A DNA stretch of 64,000 nucleotides from Symbiodinium natans. Lineage: Eukaryota; Sar; Dinophyceae; Suessiales; Symbiodiniaceae. The stretch's first letter is position 1, and every line of letters begins with the position of its first letter. The stretch is taken from assembly GCA_905221605.1 (NCBI GenBank), contig CAJNDS010002613.1:1-64000 (forward strand), given 5' to 3'. Made by a program: the position numbers and the translations under genes. Shown here piece by piece: positions 51,729 to 63,570 of this stretch. Below the pieces are notes generated by a model. That model saw only the letters and a program-made list of their open reading frames with translations, made no database searches and was not told the DNA's origin.

Positions 51729-53225
51729 GTGAGGGCCGACAAGTGCTTCTGGGGCGCGCGCAGGCTTTTCAGCGCGGAGCTTTGCTGCAGCTCTTGCACA
51801 GGCTCGCATAGGCCAAGCTTCGGCGCCAAACCGTGGTCCCGAGTCCCGAGGGCCATGCCGCTTGCGCCAAGGTGCGGCGCGGGGAGGTGTCTCGCGCCCG
51901 TCATGTTTTGACTTCGGCCGCGCTCGCGCCGGGCGATGACACTACGTGGGCCGCCCTGACTGATCCCGAGCGCAGGCCTCCGGCGCCGCGTCGGCCGTTG
52001 CCGCCCACGGATTTCCAGCCCGACGAATTCCCTCGCCTTGCCACAGCGCCCGTGGCGGGGCTCTGTGCGACACGCGCCGCGGCAGCGCGCCAGGGCTCAG
52101 CGGCATGCGAGCCGAACAACTTAAAGTCCTGCTGCGGGATCGGGAGGGTCTCGAACATCCCTCGCCAGAGCTGAGCTGCCCAAAGCGGTGTCGCATGGCC
52201 TCGCCCTAGCACGCCTGACCGTGTTGCAGAACCGGCCGGCGGGGTCCGCGGCATCGCTACGGGCGATTGTTTCCGGCGGTTGGTCGCGCGCGCTCACGTA
52301 AAACAGTGGTCCCCCACGTTCGATGCCGCCACTTGACCCTTTCCAATATGCTTTGCAAGCGCTGATGCCTTGGCGTCCCAACTTCGCGTCGCGTTGGAGC
52401 GATCACCGGACGCGGTCGTGGTCGATGGCCGAGCAGCCTACGACACGATCTCCCGCAAGCCCTTCCTGACAGCTTTGCGGGAGGCCTACGGGCGCCTTGC
52501 CGAGTATTATTGGTAGGACTCGGCAGAAGCGCGGGACGGTGGAAGCCACGTGCGGCGTCGCATCCAACCATGGCAAGACGTGCATCTTCGGCTGGTCCAG
52601 CACGCCGGCTCGCCGAGCTGGGACCCGACATGTGGCGCGGGGACAAACCACCTAAGGAGCGCGGGTTCATAGTGCTCGGCGTGCCCATTGGCCACCCAGC
52701 GTTCGTCCAAGCATGGGCGAGCGAGGGCCTCAGCGAAGAGCAACGGCTGCTCTGCGAACTGCCTGTCTGCAGTGCGCGTGGCTGCTGCTGGCACTGTGCG
52801 CGGCGCCCCGCTGCAACCACGCACTCCCCACAGTGCCACCCCCGGAAGTCGCCGCATACGCCGCTGTAGCCCATGATGCCGCCATCTGGGACACGCTCCT
52901 GGCCTGCATCGGCGGGGCTTCTGAGCCCGGCGCCAGCGCGGCCCGCCAAGTCGCAGAGCTCCCGGCTAGCTAGTCTGGGCGGGCTGGGCCTAGCGAACGC
53001 AACGCGCACTAGCCCTGCGGCGTAATGGGCAGCCTGGGCCAACGGCTTGCCGGTCATCCACGCCCGACGGCCCGGGTTCGCGAGCGACTGCGTCGCCGAA
53101 CTCGAGGGCAGTCGGAGTTTACAGCAAGCTTCGGACGCGCGAGCTCTTCTGCTTACGGAGGGTTGGCTCCACTGCCCTGCCTGGACACGTCCGTTGGGGA
53201 GGCACGATGCTCGCACTTTGACTGA
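51729..53225 (+). pseudogene. Decayed reverse transcriptase with the catalytic core deleted
   Basis: Blocks in three plus frames follow the family order: GLSGMRAEQLKVLLRDREGLE (split by me at GLSGMRAEQLK), FQYALQAL, LERSPDAVVVDGRAAYDTI with FLTALREAYGRL, DMWRGDKPPKERGFIVLGVP with IGHPAFVQAW, LQCAWLLLALCAAPRCNHAL and AAYAAVAHDAAIWDTLL. DGRAAYD is the RT motif A region. Immediately after LAEYYW the sequence jumps to the region normally downstream of the YxDD box, so motifs B and C are missing. Stops and frameshifts are frequent. It is plainly non-functional. Confidence 0.7.
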
Positions 53226-53748
53226 CAGAGATTTGGGGGACTGGTCACATGGCTGGCAACATCACGCGACGCGAACTCGCAACTCCTACTTCCGCAAAGG
53301 CGTGCTGCTGCCGCGCACAAGGAGGGGGATGCGCTGGAGGAGGCAATCATGCACCTCGCGCTTTAAAGGGCGTGCCAAGGACGGTGATTTTGCTTTACAA
53401 CTACATCGTCGACCCGGTCGCCCGCTAACGAAGTGGGATGATCGACTCCGCAGTTTTGCAGCCTGTAATTTTCCAGCGATGAATACGTGGACTGATATAT
53501 CTGAAACAGCAAATTGGCCGCCCGCTGCAAGCCAGTACGTACAAAGCTTTACGAATGTATAGACCGAATCGTGCCAACACTCAAGCACGCCCCCATTCCC
53601 CATGTCCTTATAGGACCGTGGTCCACTAGCAGCAGGAACAGTCTGACGCTTGTAATGTTTCACGTGGACCCGAACGGGTGAAAGCGAAAAGCGAAAGCGA
53701 AGCCAAGGACGGTGAAGCCTTGTTGGTCCGGCGGCAGGGCCCAGTCTC

Positions 53749-54321
53749 CTACCCAAACGGCAGTGTCCGGGTCTCCTCCCCGTCAGCGTTCCAAATGCGT
53801 GTTTTTTTGATGCGGCAGAGCTGATCACACGCGCGTACCCACAGCGCCCATCGGTAAACCTCGTAAAGTTCGCAAGCTCGCTCCGGCTCTGGCGAAGTCG
53901 AGCGGGCAGCGAAGACCCTTGCTGCAGGCTCTGGATCACATGGATCGCAGTCGGCCCAAGAGGACCAGTACGCTGCTGGGAGCATGGCGAATGGCGCTTC
54001 GCAAACCGCATCAGGCTGAAAAGCGGCAATGTCTGGCGACCGTGGGCTATACGGTTCAGTCTGGCGTCGCGCAGGGTCGCGAAGCTCGGCGAGGGTGGCA
54101 TCGGTGTTTGGGGCCAGGGGGTCAGCAACGAGCGCGCGCGCAGCCGCTGAGAGCTCACCGAGGTGGACCAGCGCTGCGGCCCTGCCCGCTTGGGCCGCGA
54201 GGTGTGGCGCCTCTCCTCCGAGCGCGGCTGTGTGACAACGCCGCCGACAACCTCTCAGAGAGGAGGCGAGCGCCTGTCGCCACGCGCGAAGACGTCGCCC
54301 CGTTGCTGGCAGGCGCAGCAT
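53749..54321 (-). pseudogene. N-terminal reverse-transcriptase fragment
   Basis: The minus-strand frame contains AAALVHLGELSAAARALVAD followed by NTDATLAELRDPARRQTEPY. This is the segment preceding the RT domain in this family. Further on, MLPAAYWSSWADCD belongs to the region after the RT domain, so the fragment is internally deleted. A second minus frame (53286-54158) over the same DNA is a shadow. Confidence 0.6.
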
Positions 54322-54903
54322 TATTTAGGAGCCCTGGACCGGCGCCGGGTGCGCCTCGAGACCGCGCCGCGCAAAACTTTGGCGCGACAAAGGTGCCGTT
54401 TGTGCTGGCAGGCGCATTTGCCGCAGGGCAGGAGCGCGGGTTGCCACGAAGGTTTCCCTGCGCGATCTTAATATCTGCATACGGGCGGAGAATCACGCGG
54501 GTCATCTCACGCGCGGACGGCCGCGCAGACCCTATACGACAAGCGATGACTCGATGAGCCCCGCACAGAGCATGCCACTATGGCTCACATCACCGCGCCC
54601 GCGGCAGGTTCCCAGCCCCCGCGGCCACGGCCGAGGCTGCGCGGGCGGGCGCTGATGCTGAGTTTGTGCGTCCAGGAATCGATGCTGCTCACGCGCTAAC
54701 ATGAGCGGGGAGTGGCTGGCGGGTCCGCGAGGACATACTAAGACTGGAGGGAAAGGAGCGACAGCAGCACGTGCTGTGGCAAAGGTGAGCAGGGAGGACC
54801 AATAGGCGGAAAACGCGGCGATGCTAGCATTGCAAAGCGAGGGGAAGAAGGGGCTGCGCAGCACACCTGCGCGTGGGCGAAGCGGCGGATGAACAGTGCA
54901 GTC

Positions 54904-55209
54904 TCAGGGCTCCGTCTGCCACCATGGTCTTCGATAAAGCTCGGGGTAGGTGCGCTCATTGGCTCTGCAGGCGATACGCAGGACCGCTACCTCAATAGCG
55001 CTCTTGGTGGTCGAACTGGTACGGGGCCTGAGCCGCGCGTGCAAGACCAGCCGGTGGAAAACATCATCCGTTGTGATCCCGCGCACCCTGCCTCCGGGCT
55101 TTTGAAACACGGCGAAACGCGCCAGAGCAGAGACTACGGCGGCAAGGATCTGGGCTTTGGTGAGCTTGGTGGCGCGCACATGGGAGCAAGAGCTCCAGCT
55201 AAGAGGCAC
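54904..55209 (-). pseudogene. Mid-region reverse-transcriptase fragment
   Basis: Contains KPGGRVRGITTDDVFHRLVL, the block between the leader and RT motif A in this family, preceded by a helical stretch. It is isolated from the other fragments, and its order relative to the N-terminal piece at 53.7-54.3 kb shows they come from different copies or a rearranged one. Confidence 0.6.
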
Positions 55210-55264
55210 ATAGAATGCCCCGCTTGGCGCCGCGCAGCGCCGCTGACACAGCCGCAGGACCGAG

Positions 55265-55850
55265 ATGGACCTGTTGGGTGCGCGTCTGCGTCAACAATTC
55301 AGGTCAGCACGCGCCATGTGGCGTCAGCTCCCGGGGCCAGGTGCAGAGGCCAGCGTTCGACCTGGGCACCGTTCCACCTCGACGCGGCGCTCATCGCAGC
55401 GACGATCTGTGTCGCGAGTGCCGGACCTGCTGTTGCCACAAACGTGCTGCTCCGGTGACCTTAACATCCAGCTGACAAGTGCATCGAGGTCATTGCTCAA
55501 TGGCCTCCCCGTGTGGGGGGGCGTCCAGCTGTGGACACTACTCCGCTCCCACGCAAGCGACCACACTCGGCGACGCACTCCGCACCGTGCGCCGAGGAAA
55601 AGCGCACAACTATCCAAAGCTTCTCAACTCACCACGCTGCCGGCTCATCGTCCTTGCACTCGAGGTTGGCGGGTGGTGGAGCGAGGAAGCTGCGCAATTC
55701 CGTCGTTTGCGGCCCGATGCCTGGCACGCGAGGTGCCCCCGGCTCTCCGCACCAACGCCACTTCCGCATACGTAGCCCGCAGGTCTGCGCTCCTCTCCTT
55801 CGCCGCAGCCGCCTTCGCTAGCTCGTATGGCAGACACATCCAAGGTCGAT
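55265..55850 (+). pseudogene. C-terminal reverse-transcriptase fragment
   Basis: Two plus frames together give KAHNYPKLLNSPRCRLIVL, ALEVGGWWSEEAAQF, then EVPPALRTNATSAYVARRSA and FAAAAFASS. The frame changes near 55715. This is the clearest C-terminal copy in the window and was my internal reference for the fragments at 50.3 and 51 kb. Confidence 0.65.
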
Positions 55851-56347
55851 GGCACTCGATGGCCTTGCTCGCTTTCGTTGCGCGAATGGCGTTCCGCAGC
55901 TCTTGCTACATGCCTAATTCGTCTTCCAAAATGATCGGCCATTCTGGTTCGGCGAACAAAATTGATCACATGCCGTGACGCCGATGTAAACTACAACCGG
56001 CGTTGCATCTCATTCTAGGTCGCAAGGGGTCGTTGCTTTCCACGGGCCAACGGGTCCTTGGGCACATGAGCACGCAAGCTATGCGAGATGCTCGTGTGCC
56101 TCTCCTACGGCCTCGCACGTGGTCGTTGTGCAAGGCAGGTCGTCATCACGTGTTGTTGCCACGTTGACACGCGCAATACCGTGGAGAAAAAACAAACTCA
56201 ACACCCGCATGCCGATTGACAGCCCGTGTTGGGCACAGGCAAAATCACTAGTGGAAACTAAACACTTCGAAAGTTGTGCTAAGCAACGATGGCCTAACAA
56301 TCTTCACTGCTGTACGAAGGTAAGAAACGGCTCGAAAGCAGTGGCCC

Positions 56348-56664
56348 TCATGGGAACCAGTGGACGTGCTCCATCCAGCTATCCCATCCCATGTTTTTCG
56401 CAAACGCTTCAAGTGTCGAACACCAGCCGCATTGAGGCTGGCGAGGAACACCAACTCCAGGCGGAGACCAGTCAAGGGCAAAGGAAGGCATCCGACATGA
56501 TGAACAAACTTCAGACATGTCCCTGACCAGCTTTGCATCGCGTACCCATTGATTCCATATGTGCGAACTTTCATGCCAATCCGGTGGTGGACCAAACATG
56601 TTTCGAAGCAATCGTTTCCATGGCTGGGATGCTTGGCTGCCGGGATCGTTTCGGACAGGGGCAT
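56348..56664 (-). other. Exon-like minus-strand stretch with paired cysteines
   Basis: The frame contains QPWKRLLRNMFGPPPDWHES, KLVRDMSEVCSSCRMPSFAL and CGWCSTLEAFAKNMGWDSW. The composition is protein-like and includes CxxC pairs, but no family is recognised. Confidence 0.35.
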
Positions 56665-56885
56665 CCTGCCATGTCACGCTCTGGCAAGCGATTTGTTCGT
56701 CCTTGCCTTTTCCACTCAGGACAGGCCGTGCGGTTGTCGCCCAGGGTGTCCTCCCCGTCCTCGCACCATCTGCAACGGCGCGCGGCATGAGGAAGCAGGA
56801 CTCTCATGCTGTCGCTTGGCAGGCGGGAACTCTTGTCGCAGTGGCAGTGGGAAGCATAATGACGGCATGCGGTCCACTATAGGGC

Positions 56886-56945
56886 CCGAGCAGCAACACT
56901 GCCCTCCGAGCAGCAACGCTGCCCTCCGAGCAGCAACACTGCAAG
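56886..56945. repeat. Three tandem copies of a 20-bp unit
   Basis: CCGAGCAGCAACACTGCCCT repeats three times with one internal substitution (ACACT/ACGCT). Confidence 0.9.
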
Positions 56946-56999
56946 GGCCTGGTCAAACAGTTGTTTCCTTTGCTAGCGGCAGGGTTTGGCCAATGCTGG

Positions 57000-59900
57000 A
57001 GGTCATCCCAGGCTTGTACAACCATGCGCCTGTTACGATTCCGCGGCATGCGCAAAAGCCACCACACCAGGTGTCGCCGCCTCATCGACGAGGATGGCTT
57101 GCTGCAGGGGCGCTGAGGCTGCAATGCCCGAGAGCGTCAGGGTGCCATAGCATTTACAATGGCAAACCCATCAATGAGCAGACCCTATATCGAGCGATCT
57201 TGGAGACCCAGCCTCACAACTTACTGTGCCTCCACGCGCATGTCGCATCCTGTGGCCGCGTCACGTGAACAAGTGGCAGGCGACAGCCAGCCCGTGCATC
57301 AACATCATCGAAAAAAACAGAGCTATTGCGAATGCGTGTCCAACACTCATGGTTGGTGAGCCTCTGCGTTGCGATCCAGTCGTGCAGCCCCCACACGGCC
57401 CAGGGACCGTGTTTGGACCGCGTGAGCAGCTGCGGGCGGTCGGTGAGAACCTTGTCCAGGCCACTCGGTCCTGCGCCACGCCGTTGAAAGCCGAGTTACG
57501 CAGTGTTGCGCCACTCCTTCGCAGGCGCTGCCACAGCGCTCTCGAGAGAGAGTTAAGCATCTTCGCCCCGACGGTTCTGTGGCAGGCCACTCGCCCCACC
57601 AGCCTTGCACGCTTGCACCTGTGCATTTGCACTTCGGCGGTCCGCGTCCATGACGTCCATTCGTCATTCGCCCATTCTGTGGCACCCCGGTGATGGCGAA
57701 AGCAAGACTGTGACGCTCCAAACAACCATTGCCCACTGCAGGCAAAACAGCCAGACCGCGGACGCCGGCAGATGCACTTCACGATCCCCCTCAGCCTGGA
57801 TGCACGGGCGGAAGCATGATTTCGAGTCTACGCCAGAGGTCAGGACCCCCAAAACTCGCGCTAGGCCAGAATTTTGGATGCTGGATCCGGAATGTACTCA
57901 GAAGGTGCTGGGGCCTCTTGGCATGCGGGTAAGGCTGAGCAGAGGAAGCCCAAGCCGAGACCACGTCCCTACATGCTGACGGCATGAAGCTGCATCGGAG
58001 CCTTTCCAGCCAGCTAAGGGTAGTGACACGACTCCTTAACTTCCATGCAGAAGTGCCCAACGAGACCACCAAGATTGCTCTGGGTGTGCACCGCTGAATC
58101 GACTGCACAGATTGTGGGAAACGTGCGGACTTCGAATGTCTGGAGACATCCGACGCAGGCAGAGACCGGCTTCGAACGGTTTGAGGCCTGGGCCCATAGT
58201 TACTGCCACGGTGTTTCAACGCTGAAGCCTTTGCGAATCTTACGAGGCCAGACATTGGCCAGACCTGATTGGATGCAGAACGGCCGCGCTAAACTGGCAA
58301 AAGACGTGCTCGACAGATCGTGACCTGTACACGAGCCCGCTGCCTCTCACACGCTTCCTTGATAGAAGCACGCAGCCGACGCAGCACGCACGCATCCTTT
58401 GCGACACGGTTCCAGAGGCTGGTATGCAGGCCGTGCGCGGGTCGCATGTGTTCCCAGACAATAGGTATACTGCATTCCATGAGATGAGAACCTGCACTTC
58501 ACAAGACGGGTTGCAAGAAAAGATAAACCGCCCGATTTCCGGGACTCAGGACAGCACCAGACGCCAGTTGCCGACGAGGGCAGGCCGGAGAAGTTACACG
58601 CTTCCTGCACAACACAAGATCTCACAAAGAAACCCACCTACAAAGGCAATGCGTCTCAACATGCAGCCTTTGAGATTGTCGTTTGCGTTCCGCATGAATG
58701 GAAACCCTTGGAGAGAGACTCGGGTAGACTCTGGGTAGACAGCAAACATGTTCTGGCACAATGGCACAGCCCTCAGCTAAGCTCTACACCGCTGTGGGCT
58801 GCGCAAGCCCTTTGTCCAGCTCATCATTCCAGCACTACAACACGACCAGTCACTACCACACTACACGCAGAAGCATTGCCACTTTTGGCGGTACTTGCAT
58901 GTCGAGTTTCACCACTTGCATGGATGCTGGAAGGCAGCGCTTGCTCGCTTGCTGGAGTATGTCTCTGGTACAGTTGGTTAAAGGGCAAAGGCTCCAAACA
59001 TGAAAGTTCTTTTGTGTCTGATGGCTGACATGTTCGGCGACAACAAGCAATGCATCTTCTCGACAAGTCTGGAAAAATGAAACTACCTAAAAGTCGTGCA
59101 CACCGGAACTGGCACATGAACTCCGGACCTACCACATACGGCCGCATGTCATGAAGAGTCTGGGGCCTTTCGAGGCTCAAGCGTCTCGACTGGCACATAC
59201 GTACATCAGTTTCTGTTTCAACGTACAATGTACATTCCACCCCCAAGGCCAGGAGCTGCTCTTCTGTGCGTTCTTCTGAAGAAGCAAACGCATGCGACGA
59301 CTCCAGAAAAGAAGTACGGAGTGGGGTGAGTGGGGTGAGTGTGTGATTGGAGGTGCGTCTGCTTCATAACGACGTGCAAACATGCAGCACCTCGTGCTAT
59401 GTAGATGTCTGTATCCAGACTGGCACAGACACACAACTTGGCCATCTTGCCGAACAACTGCAATGCCTTTTTGATCCGTCGCTGGCTGCACCAGTCGACT
59501 AAACTCGACATATGGCATAGGACAGGCACAATCCTGGCGGCATGTATGACTGAAGACGAGAAAAGTGCATTGAAACACCCAGTCTGTTGACCAAATGCTT
59601 GTCGCGGCAGCTAGCATCGTGCTAGTCCCCGTGCATACTTTCAGCCATCAGCCCGAATTCCGCGGCCATCGTGGCGCACGTAGCCTGACAAGGTAAGCAG
59701 ACCAGCAGGCAGCTCCGGCACCACATGCCAGCCTTGGTTGGAGGCTCCCTGAGTGAAGGTGACACGCGCGCCTTGTGAAAGCTGGGCAGTGACAGGAAGA
59801 GGAGGGGATGTGGTGGAGGTGGCGATTTGCGTGCGCGCGGCGTGCCTGGAACAGGGCCTTGAAGTGAAAAGGCGGCATCGGAGGCCTCAGCATCCCCAAT

Positions 59901-60600
59901 CTGGAGTCGAAGAAAAACCCGCAAGATTCTCCCTCTTGGTTTCGCGCAGTCTGTGGGAAACGCACTGGATCTGGAGTCACCTTCGCTCTCGACAGAACAC
60001 CACCAAGGCAGCCTTGAGCATGATTGCAATCTTTACAGCAACACAAGGCCCCAGAGGCTCCAGCTCTCCAGTGGCTTGGCGCCTCTCGAAACGGCGAATT
60101 GTTACTTTCTGCGCATGTTTCACTGTGCATCACCTTTCCGGGGCTTTGGAGGCTTGGAGGCCTCGGACCGCACACCTGCGACACCTGCGGCACCTGCGGC
60201 TCCGGCGGCACTCTTTGCACCTGCGCCGCCGGTGCCATAGACGACAGATGGCCTCAACACCGACCAACAAAAGCCCTGGAAAGTTCGGCTCTGCATGGCT
60301 CCGCTCCGGCTCAGTCTGGCACACGGCTTCGTGCGGCACTCCTTTGTTCCGATTCGGCCTTGGGGGAAAGCATGTCGAACAGCAGTTGGAGTGCAAGGAC
60401 GCGAGTCTTTTGCCTTCCCCCTGATTCAAAGGAAATTTCAACAGCGTTTTTAAGTGTCCGGGACTATGGCACCTCCGTGCTTCGCGATGTGGAAGGGACA
60501 TTCCTCCCAACCACCTTACAATGGGACTCCTAGACTCCAACCAAGAAGCTCAATTCAGAGAAACTTTGAAACTCGTGGTGTGCAGAAATGGGACGCACAC
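57000..60600. other. No supported gene
   Basis: Frames up to about 220 codons exist on both strands but show no recognisable domain and overlap each other. A short proline-rich minus-strand stretch near 60130-60238 (AQVQRVPPEPQVPQVSQV) may be an exon of the gene at 60.7-62.1 kb. Confidence 0.35.
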
Positions 60601-60686
60601 CTGACGCGAAATCAGGAGCTTCTCCTGGTCTACATCCTGACTCAACATGCTGGCTTTCGAAGCACAACACATACCTGCACGGTGTC

Positions 60687-62100
60687 CTAACTCCAGCAAT
60701 GAATCAGAATCTGCTTGCAACGGTCGATCAGCAAGTATTCGGCAACATGCCCGAGCTCACATCCTGCAACTGTTTCTCCAGGTCCGCGATGTCTTGCCAA
60801 GACCTCCAAGAAAAGTTTCCAAGCATGCACTCTTCCATCAACCTTTTCGAGGTGAAGTTGCTCGCCCCTCTCTCTCTCGGCTTGCCTGAGTCTTTCCGAG
60901 CGCATCGACAGCAGCTTTGCTTTGTCCGCCTTCAGAACCAATGGCATGTACTGGCGCTTGCAACCGGTTTGTACACGGATGGAACGACTGTTGGTATGGC
61001 AGCTTGGTTCCAGGAACGTTCACGACCTCATAACACGCCAGTGGCTTACTCCCTTCCAGGCATCAAGTCGCCAGCCTGTGCCGACTATGCGTTCAAGTGA
61101 GGCCCTCACATACACACTCTCTGAAACATCTCCGAAACTCTCTCCATGCTTCTGGCTGTGAAATGAAAAGAAAAAGGCAAGGCGTCACGTTTCGAGCGAG
61201 TGATCAAGCAAAGCACGTGCGGCCGGAGACACGCCCGGCCTAACAATATGACCAGAAGGTTGGGAGCATCAGCTGCGCGAACAACACAACAACACAACAA
61301 CAATAACAGAACAGCAACGCATCCACGACACGGAAACCATGGAAACCATTGAAATTAGACGTACTCCGTAGAAACCATGGAAACCGTAGATACCATAGAA
61401 GCCACGGAGTTGATGAAGACCATATGGAACAACGTGAAATAGCTGTGGACGTGGAACGCAACATAAGCAAGCCCGTTCCGAAACCGTGGGCGCATGGTGA
61501 ATCCAAAAACGATGCCGCCCCCCCCCCCCCCCCCCCGGTCCCCCTCTTCAGCGGGCAGCCTCGATGGCCGTCAGCGCCAGGCCCCTGTCCTGCTCGCACT
61601 GGCGCTGCTTCTCCAGCAGCGCCTGGCACGCAGCCAAAAATTTCGCAACTGCAGCATCATCAAACCAAGCTCTTGAAGCATTTCAGCTTCATGTTTGCAT
61701 GAGTGTGTGTCCAGCACTCACTGCAAGAGCAGAGGAAAGAAGGCTACACTCACAGGCACACCAGCGAACCCTTGCAAAAACAACTTCAAGCGTATGGGAC
61801 AGCTATGAACAGCTGCTACCCCAACCGTCCTGCTGCTTCGTCTGGGCTTCCAGCTTCTGCTCGAAAACCCTTAGATCATCACAGCTCGCATAGAAGCCCT
61901 GCAGGCCCTACAGCCCTAAAGGGGGATGAAATCACTCCTTCCAGACATTTCTTGGAGCACTCACTACACCCTGCCTTGTGTACTTCCTTGTGTCATTTTG
62001 CACCTCTCCTCTCCTAGCAACAGAAGACCTACCAGAGCTGTTGTTGAGGCTCCGCTCCAGCTTTCCACGCAGCTCCTCTGCAGAGAGATGCAGGAGTACC
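60687..62100 (-). CDS. Unrecognised coiled-coil gene, at least four exon-like blocks
   Basis: Minus-strand blocks, 5' to 3': about 62040-62085 (ELRGKLERSLNNSS, flanked by CTGCAG and GTAGGT); about 61815-61905 (QGFYASCDDLRVFEQKLEAQ); about 61560-61665 (AWFDDAAVAKFLAACQALLE, then KQRQCEQDRGLALTAIE); and about 60760-60945 (LLSMRSERLRQAERERGEQ, then VHAWKLFLEVLARH). All are Glu/Lys/Gln/Leu-rich helices, two with good splice signals. They probably form one cytoskeletal or structural protein. Joins are not proven and the family is not recognised. A C19 homopolymer lies in the intron between two of them. Confidence 0.45.
61300..61480. repeat. Degenerate ACCATGGAAACC repeats
   Basis: Several imperfect copies of CCATGGAAACC and GAAACCGT in about 180 bp, preceded by an (AAC)n-like stretch at 61280-61310. 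It lies in the intron between exon-like blocks of the coiled-coil gene. Confidence 0.6.
61518..61536. repeat. C homopolymer (19 bp)
   Basis: Nineteen consecutive C on the plus strand, in a probable intron. Confidence 0.95.
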
Positions 62101-62596
62101 GTGCACTAGACAGAAGACGTACTCTTCCACGATCAGAAATATAGGTTTTAACCCTAGGACCGACCGGCATGTCCACCACAAAGATAAGGAATCTCAAATG
62201 CCAAACAATGTGTTTTGAAATGGGAGCTCGAGTTTCTAAATGCTCGCACGCTGCTCACTTTTGGCACTCGCGTGGCGAGGGGACAGCGGTCTTAGGTTGT
62301 GAAGGGTCTGCCGCTGCCCACTCCTGTTTTCCAAAGTTTGCCGCTCTCCAGTCTTTGCTCATTGGGAATTTATTAATTTATGTGCCCTTCATTTCTGCAA
62401 CAGCATGACCAAGAATCGTTCTTAACCCTGCACCGACTAAATCCACACCATTCACAACATGTGCCCATCCAAGGTGCAACCACGTACACCTGGCATCGCC
62501 TGGCCCTGATGATCACAATGGCGCTCTTAAGAATATAGAAACAGTAAACATGCAAACATATATTGAAGTCTGGGCTTTATATCTCCCAATATATGT

Positions 62597-62636
62597 GTGC
62601 GTGTGTGTGTGTGTGTATATATATGTATATATATTT
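62597..62636. repeat. (GT)n/(AT)n compound microsatellite
   Basis: GTGTGTGT followed by TATATATGTATATATAT. Confidence 0.9.
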
Positions 62637-62682
62637 AGATGCTACTCCCACCCGAAATCAAAATCCGGGGTCTTGTGCAGAG

Positions 62683-62873
62683 AATCTTGGATCCAAGATG
62701 CTCTACACGCCACAGGCCACATTCCCCTGACAATCTTGGATCTTGGATCTTGGATCCGGGCCGGATTTACGTGTAAATCCAAGAACATAAAAAATCCTGC
62801 ACATCTTGGATCCAAGACGCTCTCGAGAAGACCCCCTGACAATCTTGGATCTTGGATCCCGGGCCGGTTCGAC
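62683..62873. repeat. Tandem pair of about 116-bp units rich in ATCTTGGATC
   Basis: Two diverged copies start at about 62684 and 62802. Each contains ATCTTGGATCCAAGA (an inverted repeat around GGATCC), CCCCTGACAATCTTGGATC, a run of CTTGGATC and a GGGCCGG end. The many complementary halves allow hairpins. Confidence 0.8.
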
Positions 62874-63314
62874 GTCTCAATCCGGCTAAGTCTTGGTCCG
62901 CACGTGTATGTCTGTACAACGACTTGCTTACCCTCTGGTATGCTATTGGGACGTATACTAAACCTGGTTCCCTAGTTCTTTCTTTTTTGGGGGGTGGGCT
63001 GTGGGCTTACCATTTCTGCTACCCCTCCCCCACCCCATAAACCTAAGTTGCATATACTTTTTGAAACCAGTTGCTTTGGACGAGTATCACATATAAAACC
63101 TTATGTACTTGTGAGTCTTGCAGGTAATTTGAACATGAGCATTATCCTTGAGAAATGATAACCATGTTGGTAGACCTGTAGGAAACATGGAGAATGAAAA
63201 GCAAAATACTTGCGGGCAACTACTAGCAGCCTGTTGGTAGGTCCCAGGAAATAGTGAAAGGACATTTGCTCACAGTATTCTCGCGTCCCGGGACTTACAG
63301 TAAATGATTTTTTT

Positions 63315-63477
63315 GACTACGCAGTGACTCACTAGATGAAATACAGAGCACACGCGTGTTTTGTGTGCAGCACACTGCATCGCTCTGTATCAAAAGAGAT
63401 CCGTGGCTTCTGAGTTCCTAAAGCCGCCTCGGGCGGTACGTGAAATTGGAATCAGAGGCCTTGCTTCTGTACTCCCC
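63315..63477. repeat. 163-bp direct repeat, copy 1
   Basis: Identical to 63571-63733. It contains ACACGCGTGTTTTGTGTGC and ends GTACTCCCC. The two copies are separated by 93 bp of unrelated sequence. No gene or RNA structure is recognised in it. Confidence 0.95.
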
Positions 63478-63570
63478 GGGCCGGGGGGGCGGGCCACTTT
63501 GAACTTTGAGATGAAAGATTCACAGAAACATGTCACTACTACGTCAAAACCCCACTAAAAGTGGGACTAT

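Noticed and set aside
52257-53216. Minus-strand frame of 319 codons
   Set aside because: It lies opposite plus-strand blocks that clearly match a reverse-transcriptase family; it is open only because the DNA is GC-rich.
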